From an uncultured Collinsella sp. (GTDB lineage Bacteria > Actinomycetota > Coriobacteriia > Coriobacteriales > Coriobacteriaceae), in the NCBI GenBank assembly GCA_902464565.1, contig CABQJV010000029.1, positions 1 to 27,190 on the forward strand: 27,190 nucleotides of DNA, read 5' to 3'. Of the stretch, positions 22,363 through 27,190 are shown piece by piece (position 1 is the stretch's first letter; every line of letters begins with the position of its first letter). The notes under the pieces are model-generated. The model worked only from the letters and a program-made list of their open reading frames with translations, was not told the origin of the DNA and ran no database searches. A program made the translations under genes and the position numbers.

Positions 22363-24393
22363 GTGGCAAACGAAAACGATTACGATGGCGGCGAGATTAA
22401 GATTCTCGAAGGTCTCGAGGCCGTTCGTAAGCGCCCGGGCATGTATATCGGCTCGACGAGCGCCAGCGGTCTGCATCACCTGGTGTGGGAGATCGTTGAC
22501 AACTCCGTCGACGAGGCCATGGCCGGTTTCTGCACCGAGATCCAGGTGACGGTCCACGCCGACAACTCCATCACGGTCGTCGACAACGGGCGCGGCATCC
22601 CCGTCGACGAGCACCCTGTTAAAAAGATCCCGACGCTCGAGGTCGTCATGACGATCTTGCACGCCGGCGGTAAGTTCGATAACTCGGCCTATAAGGTCTC
22701 GGGCGGCCTGCACGGCGTGGGCATCTCCGTCGTCAACGCACTGTCCAAGCGCGTGGTCGTTCAGGTTCGTCGCGATGGCAACACCTACGAGATGGAGTTC
22801 TCGCGCGGCAAGACCGTCAAGAAGATGGAGGTCGTGGGCACCTCGGATTCGACGGGCACCACCGTCACCTTCTGGCCCGACGATGAGATCTTCGAGACCT
22901 GCATCTACGATTTCGATACGCTGCATAACCGTCTGCAGGAGACGGCGTTCCTCAATAAGAACCTCAAAATCGTGCTGACCGACGAGCGCGAAGCGACTCC
23001 CCACGTGGAGGAGTTTTGCTACGAGGGCGGCATCATCGACTTCGTCAAGTTTCTCAACGAGGGCAAGGACGTCCCCGAGGCCTTTAAGGAGCCCATCTAC
23101 ATCGAGGGCAAATCGGACCCGGACGCGCCTGTGGCCAAGATGGGCGAGGTCGAGGTTTCCCTGCAGTGGAATAGCGGCTACGGCGAGAACGTCATGTCGT
23201 TTGCCAACGACATCTACACCCCCGAGGGCGGCATGCACCTTGAGGGCTTCCGTACCGCGCTCACCCGCGTGATCAACGATTACGCGCGCAAGCAGAACCT
23301 GCTCAAGGAAAAAGACGCCAACCTGACCGGCGACGATGTGCGCGAGGGCCTTTCGGCCGTTATCTCGGTCAAGCTGCCCGATCCGCAGTTTGAGGGCCAG
23401 ACCAAGGCAAAGCTCGGCAGCTCCTATATGCGAGCGCTCACGCTCAAGATTGTGACCGACGGCCTTGTCGATTACCTCGAGGAGCATCCCAAGCCCGCTC
23501 GCGAGATCGTCAAGAAGGCGCAACAGGCCTGCAAGGCGCGCAATGCCGCCCGCAAGGCGCGCGAGGCGACCCGCCGCAAGAGCCTGCTCGAGACGGCGTC
23601 CCTGCCCGGTAAGCTCGCTGACTGCTCGGTGCGCGATGCCGAGCTGACCGAGCTCTTCATCGTAGAGGGCGACTCGGCAGGCGGTTCGGCCAAGGACGGC
23701 CGTCGCCGAGACATCCAGGCGATTCTGCCCCTGCGCGGCAAGATTTTGAACGTCGAACGCGTTGGTGACCATCGCGCGTTCTCGAGTGACACCATCCAGT
23801 CGCTGATTACCGCGATCGGCTGCGGCGTTACGACGAGTGCCGGCGACGGCGGCGACTTTGATATCACCAAGGCGCGCTACCACAAGATCATCATCATGAC
23901 CGATGCAGACGTCGACGGTGCGCATATCCGCATTCTGCTGCTGACGTTCTTCTACAAGTACATGCGTCCGCTGATCGATGCCGGCTACGTCTATGTTGCC
24001 TGCCCGCCCATCTTTGGCATTAAGGTGCGCAACAAGATCCACTACGTGTATCCCAACGGTCGCCAGCCCGAAGACGAGATCCTGCGCGACACCATCCAGA
24101 GCCTGGGCCTGAACCCCGACGATAACGACGAGGACGGCAAGGCCAAGGACGGCAAGATCACCAAAAAGCGCAAGGGCTATACCGTCCAGCGCTACAAGGG
24201 CCTGGGCGAGATGGACCCCAAGCAGCTCGCCTCGACGACGATGGACCCCAAGACCCGCATCCTGCAGCGTGTGTCGATCGAAGACGCCGTGGTGGCGGAC
24301 CGCGCCGTGCGCGAGCTGATGGGTTCCGAGGTCGGCTATCGCCGCGAGTACATTGAAAAACACGCACATGATGCACGATTCCTTGATGCTTAA
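22363..24393 (+). CDS. gyrB: DNA gyrase subunit B
   Basis: 676 residues from the GTG at 22363, with GAAGGAGG directly upstream; the open frame runs back six codons to a TTG without a site. GyrB supplies ATP hydrolysis and the metal-binding TOPRIM part of gyrase. The GHKL ATPase has EAVRKRPGMYIGS and the DNGRGIPV loop. TOPRIM residues are Glu435 (EGDSAGG), Asp514, Asp516 and Asp518 (DADVDGAHI), and PLRGKILNVE lies between. KGLGEMDPKQL and the final RREYIEKHAHDA are standard. A short charged insertion (NPDDNDEDGKAKDGK) lies before YTVQRYKGLGEM. Stop and gyrA start are 11 bases apart, so the two are one operon. Confidence 0.97.
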   Translation: MANENDYDGGEIKILEGLEAVRKRPGMYIGSTSASGLHHLVWEIVDNSVDEAMAGFCTEIQVTVHADNSITVVDNGRGIPVDEHPVKKIPTLEVVMTILHAGGKFDNSAYKVSGGLHGVGISVVNALSKRVVVQVRRDGNTYEMEFSRGKTVKKMEVVGTSDSTGTTVTFWPDDEIFETCIYDFDTLHNRLQETAFLNKNLKIVLTDEREATPHVEEFCYEGGIIDFVKFLNEGKDVPEAFKEPIYIEGKSDPDAPVAKMGEVEVSLQWNSGYGENVMSFANDIYTPEGGMHLEGFRTALTRVINDYARKQNLLKEKDANLTGDDVREGLSAVISVKLPDPQFEGQTKAKLGSSYMRALTLKIVTDGLVDYLEEHPKPAREIVKKAQQACKARNAARKAREATRRKSLLETASLPGKLADCSVRDAELTELFIVEGDSAGGSAKDGRRRDIQAILPLRGKILNVERVGDHRAFSSDTIQSLITAIGCGVTTSAGDGGDFDITKARYHKIIIMTDADVDGAHIRILLLTFFYKYMRPLIDAGYVYVACPPIFGIKVRNKIHYVYPNGRQPEDEILRDTIQSLGLNPDDNDEDGKAKDGKITKKRKGYTVQRYKGLGEMDPKQLASTTMDPKTRILQRVSIEDAVVADRAVRELMGSEVGYRREYIEKHAHDARFLDA

Positions 24394-24404
24394 GAGGAGG
24401 TAAC

Positions 24405-27146
24405 GTGGCAGACGATATCAACAATAACGAGGGTATGGACGAGGCCGGCGATGCCGGTATGCCCGATGATTTGAAGCGCCTGCTTGCCCGTGCTGAGCAG
24501 GGCGAGGACGGCGACCCGGACGCCTATAACCCCGATGCCGATGATGATGAGGAAGAAGACGACGACGCCGAGCTCGAGGAGAGCTTTGGCGAAGTCGATC
24601 GCGGCGCCTCGGCCGGCGAGGATATCAACGGCGGCCAGCTCCAGATTTCGGAGTTTGGCCGCGAGATGAAGCAGTCGTTCATCGAGTATTCGATGTCGGT
24701 CATCACGGCGCGCGCCCTGCCGGACGTGCGCGACGGCTTAAAGCCGGTGCACCGCCGCATCCTGTACGCGATGAACGAGAGCGGCATCTATCCCAACCGC
24801 CCACACAAGAAGTCGGCCTGGACGGTCGGCGAAGTTATCGGTAAGTACCACCCGCATGGCGATTTTGCGGTCTATGAGGCTATGGTCCGCCTGGCGCAGT
24901 GGTTCTCCATGCGCACGCCGCTCATCGACGGTCACGGCAACTTCGGCAACATCGACGGCGACGGCGCGGCGGCCATGCGTTACACCGAGAGCCGCCTGGC
25001 CAAGCCCGCCATGGAACTGCTGCGTGACTTGCAGAAGGATACCGTCGACTGGCAGCCCAACTACGACGAATCACTCGCCGAGCCCGTGGCGCTGCCCGCG
25101 CGCTTCCCCAACCTGCTGGTCAACGGCAGCCAGGGCATCGCCGTCGGCATGGCCACCAACATCGCCCCGCATAACCTCACCGAGGCGATTGAGGCCACCT
25201 GCTACCTGATCGACAACCCCGACGCCACCGTCGACGAGCTCATACAGATCATGCCCGGTCCGGACTTCCCCACCGGCGCCATCATCATGGGCAGCGCCGG
25301 CATTAAGCAGAGCTACGAGACCGGCCGCGGCTCCATTACCGTGCGTGCCAAGGCACACGTGGAGTCCACCAAGACCGGCCGCAGCCGCCTGGTCTTTACC
25401 GAGATTCCCTACATGGTCAACAAGGGCACCCTGCAGGAGAAGATCGCCCAGCTTGTCAACGACAAGCGCATCGAGGGCATCTCGGATATGCGCGATGAAT
25501 CCAACCAGAAGGGCATCCGTCTGGTCATCGAGCTCAAGAAGGGCGTCATTCCGCAGGTCGTGCTCAACAACCTGTATAAGTACACCTCGCTGCAGACGAC
25601 CTTTGGCGCCAACAACCTGGCGCTCGTCAACGGCGTTCCCAAATGCCTGAGCCTGCGCGAGATGCTGCAGCACTACATCGACCACCAGGTCGACGTCGTC
25701 ACCCGCCGCACCCGCTTCGACCTTAAGAAGGCCCAGGCGCGTGCCCATATCCTCGAGGGTTACCTGATGGCCCTTGATCATATCGACGAGGTCATTAGCA
25801 TCATCCGTTCCTCGCAGACCGACTCCGAGGCCAGCAGCCGCCTGATCGAGCGCTTTGGCTTTACGCCCGAGCAGACCACGGCCATCCTCGAGATGAAGTT
25901 GCGCCGCCTGACCGGCCTGGAGCGCGACAAGATTCAGGAAGAGCTGGACGGTCTGCGCCGCGCCATCGCCTACTACGAGGACCTGTTAGCGCATGAGGAG
26001 AAGATCCTGGGCGTCATCAAGGAAGAGATGCGCGAGATCTCCAAGAAGTTTGGCGACAAACGCCGCACCGAGATCAGCCAGGTTGAGAAGGACCTGGATG
26101 TCGAGGACCTCATCGCCGACGAGGATATGGTCGTGACCATCACCCACACCGGCTACGTTAAACGTATCCCGGTGGCTGCCTACCGTGCCCAGAAGCGCGG
26201 TGGCAAGGGCGTGTCGGGCGTCAACCTCAAAGAGGACGACGTTATCGATGAGATGTTCATCGCGTCCACGCACGAGTACGTGCTGTTCTTCTCGAGCAAG
26301 GGCAAGGTCTATCGTCTGAAGGTGCACGAGCTGCCGGTGGGTACGCGCCAGGCGCGCGGTACCGCGATCGTCAACCTGCTGCCCTTTGAGGACGGCGAGA
26401 AGATCGCGAGCGTCATCAGTTGCCGCGAGTTCCCGGCCGACGAGTACCTGATGTTTGCCACCAAGAGCGGCATGGTCAAGAAGACCGTGATGAGCGCATA
26501 TGACCGCAGCCGTCGCGACGGCCTGATCGCTATCAACCTGCGTGACGACGACGCGCTGCTGAACGTGCGCCGCGTGCGCGAGGGCGACAAGATTATCCTG
26601 GCCACCACCGCGGGCAAGGCGATCATGTTCTCCGAGGAGCAGGTACGCGCTACCGGCCGCGATACCAGCGGCGTTCGCGGTATCGGTATGAAGGACGGCG
26701 TGAGCGTTTTGGGGATGGAAGTCACTAACGGCAACGGCGATCTGTTCGTCATCACCGAGCGCGGCTACGGCAAGCGCACGCCGGTCGCGGACTACCCAGA
26801 GCAGAACCGCGGCGGCCAGGGCGTCTACACCATCCAAATGACCGAGCGTAAGGGTAACCTCGCGGCCATGAAGACGGTGGGCCCGCAGCACGAGCTGTTC
26901 ATCGTGACGGAGGGCGCGACGGTCATTCGCGTCAAGACCGACGAAATCAGCCAGACTGGCCGCGCCACCCAGGGCGTCAAGATGATGACCGTCGACGACA
27001 ACGACCGCATTTGCGCCGTGGCCCGCATGACAGCCGCCAAAGAGAAGCCCGAAGGCGAAGCCACAGAAAACGGCTCTGCTTCCGAAGAAACCCCTGTCGA
27101 TCTAGGCGACGGCAACGACATGCCAGAAGATCTCCTAGACGAGTAA
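24405..27146 (+). CDS. gyrA: DNA gyrase subunit A
   Basis: 913 residues, GTG preceded by GAGGAGG. The catalytic Tyr193 lies in AAMRYTESR. The C-terminal beta-pinwheel contains the GyrA box QKRGGKG, which marks gyrase rather than topoisomerase IV. Two features are odd. Residues 1-75 form an extra acidic N-terminal region (DPDAYNPDADDDEEEDDD and so on) before the usual start near EFGREMKQSF. In the quinolone-resistance-determining region the motif reads HPHGDFAVYE, so the residue equivalent to E. coli Ser83 is Phe154 (codon TTT, 24864-24866), while the Asp87 position is Glu158 as in many Gram-positives. A Phe there is a known cause of fluoroquinolone resistance in other species. The tail is acidic. 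Confidence 0.96.
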   Translation: MADDINNNEGMDEAGDAGMPDDLKRLLARAEQGEDGDPDAYNPDADDDEEEDDDAELEESFGEVDRGASAGEDINGGQLQISEFGREMKQSFIEYSMSVITARALPDVRDGLKPVHRRILYAMNESGIYPNRPHKKSAWTVGEVIGKYHPHGDFAVYEAMVRLAQWFSMRTPLIDGHGNFGNIDGDGAAAMRYTESRLAKPAMELLRDLQKDTVDWQPNYDESLAEPVALPARFPNLLVNGSQGIAVGMATNIAPHNLTEAIEATCYLIDNPDATVDELIQIMPGPDFPTGAIIMGSAGIKQSYETGRGSITVRAKAHVESTKTGRSRLVFTEIPYMVNKGTLQEKIAQLVNDKRIEGISDMRDESNQKGIRLVIELKKGVIPQVVLNNLYKYTSLQTTFGANNLALVNGVPKCLSLREMLQHYIDHQVDVVTRRTRFDLKKAQARAHILEGYLMALDHIDEVISIIRSSQTDSEASSRLIERFGFTPEQTTAILEMKLRRLTGLERDKIQEELDGLRRAIAYYEDLLAHEEKILGVIKEEMREISKKFGDKRRTEISQVEKDLDVEDLIADEDMVVTITHTGYVKRIPVAAYRAQKRGGKGVSGVNLKEDDVIDEMFIASTHEYVLFFSSKGKVYRLKVHELPVGTRQARGTAIVNLLPFEDGEKIASVISCREFPADEYLMFATKSGMVKKTVMSAYDRSRRDGLIAINLRDDDALLNVRRVREGDKIILATTAGKAIMFSEEQVRATGRDTSGVRGIGMKDGVSVLGMEVTNGNGDLFVITERGYGKRTPVADYPEQNRGGQGVYTIQMTERKGNLAAMKTVGPQHELFIVTEGATVIRVKTDEISQTGRATQGVKMMTVDDNDRICAVARMTAAKEKPEGEATENGSASEETPVDLGDGNDMPEDLLDE

Positions 27147-27190
27147 GAGGCTCTAGCTGGTAGAAAATATCAGACACCATATATCGGCGG
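27147..27190. other. Start of the gap downstream of gyrA
   Basis: Forty-four bases with no gene start and no complete terminator visible before the window ends. Confidence 0.5.

Noticed and set aside
22312..24369. 685-codon minus-strand open frame opposite gyrB
   Set aside because: A mirror of gyrB in a high-GC genome; it lacks stop codons because of GyrB codon usage and shows no recognisable domain.
1..27190. tRNA, rRNA, CRISPR arrays, insertion sequences or prophage genes
   Set aside because: None seen: no transposase or integrase motifs, no regular spacer-repeat pattern and no recognisable structural RNA.

Overview
The window is the replication-origin region of a high-GC, Gram-positive-type chromosome. 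Gene order (rpmH, rnpA, yidD, yidC, jag, rsmG, parA, parB leftward; ATPase gene, dnaA, dnaN, recF, DUF721/dciA, gyrB, gyrA rightward), GTG/TTG starts with strong AGGAGG-type ribosome binding sites and the tandem WYL regulators suggest an actinobacterial relative of class Coriobacteriia, probably Collinsella-like. This assignment is from overall impression, not from a search.

Layout. 1-3457 (minus): a very large M28-peptidase-like membrane protein and a small membrane protein. 3656-5582 (plus): two overlapping WYL-domain regulators, converging on 5579-9432 (minus): ddl and an exonuclease-DinG helicase. 9518-10570 (plus): rlmN. 10771-12713 (minus): parA, parB and a small membrane protein, preceded by three perfect parS sites in an exact 39-bp array (12753-12846). 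12848-15811 (minus): rsmG and the rpmH-rnpA-yidD-yidC-jag operon, the latter driven by a near-consensus promoter at 15884-15913 and closed by a terminator at 13640-13662. From about 16.1 kb all genes run rightward: a GHKL-ATPase/Gln-rich/winged-helix gene, dnaA, dnaN, recF and a DciA-like helicase-loader gene, then a terminator, then gyrB and gyrA.

The strand switch near 15.9-16.1 kb and the AT-rich dnaA-dnaN gap place oriC here. The origin looks bipartite: DnaA-box-like sequences of an unusual form (TGTTGAAAA rather than TGTGGATAA) lie on both sides of a two-gene module, the uncharacterised ATPase/winged-helix gene plus dnaA. The downstream half ends in a run of triplets matching the DnaA-trio unwinding element next to dnaN. 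DnaA itself carries substitutions in its DNA-recognition motif (GNRNHSTV), which may explain the altered box.

Together the genes cover origin melting (DnaA), helicase loading (DciA), clamp and recombination (DnaN, RecF), supercoiling (GyrAB), origin segregation (ParABS) and membrane insertion/ribosome biogenesis. The most interesting points are the ATPase/winged-helix protein inside the origin, the altered DnaA/box pair, the parS array, the degenerate M28 protein with a roughly 660-residue disordered insertion, and a Phe at the quinolone-resistance position of GyrA.
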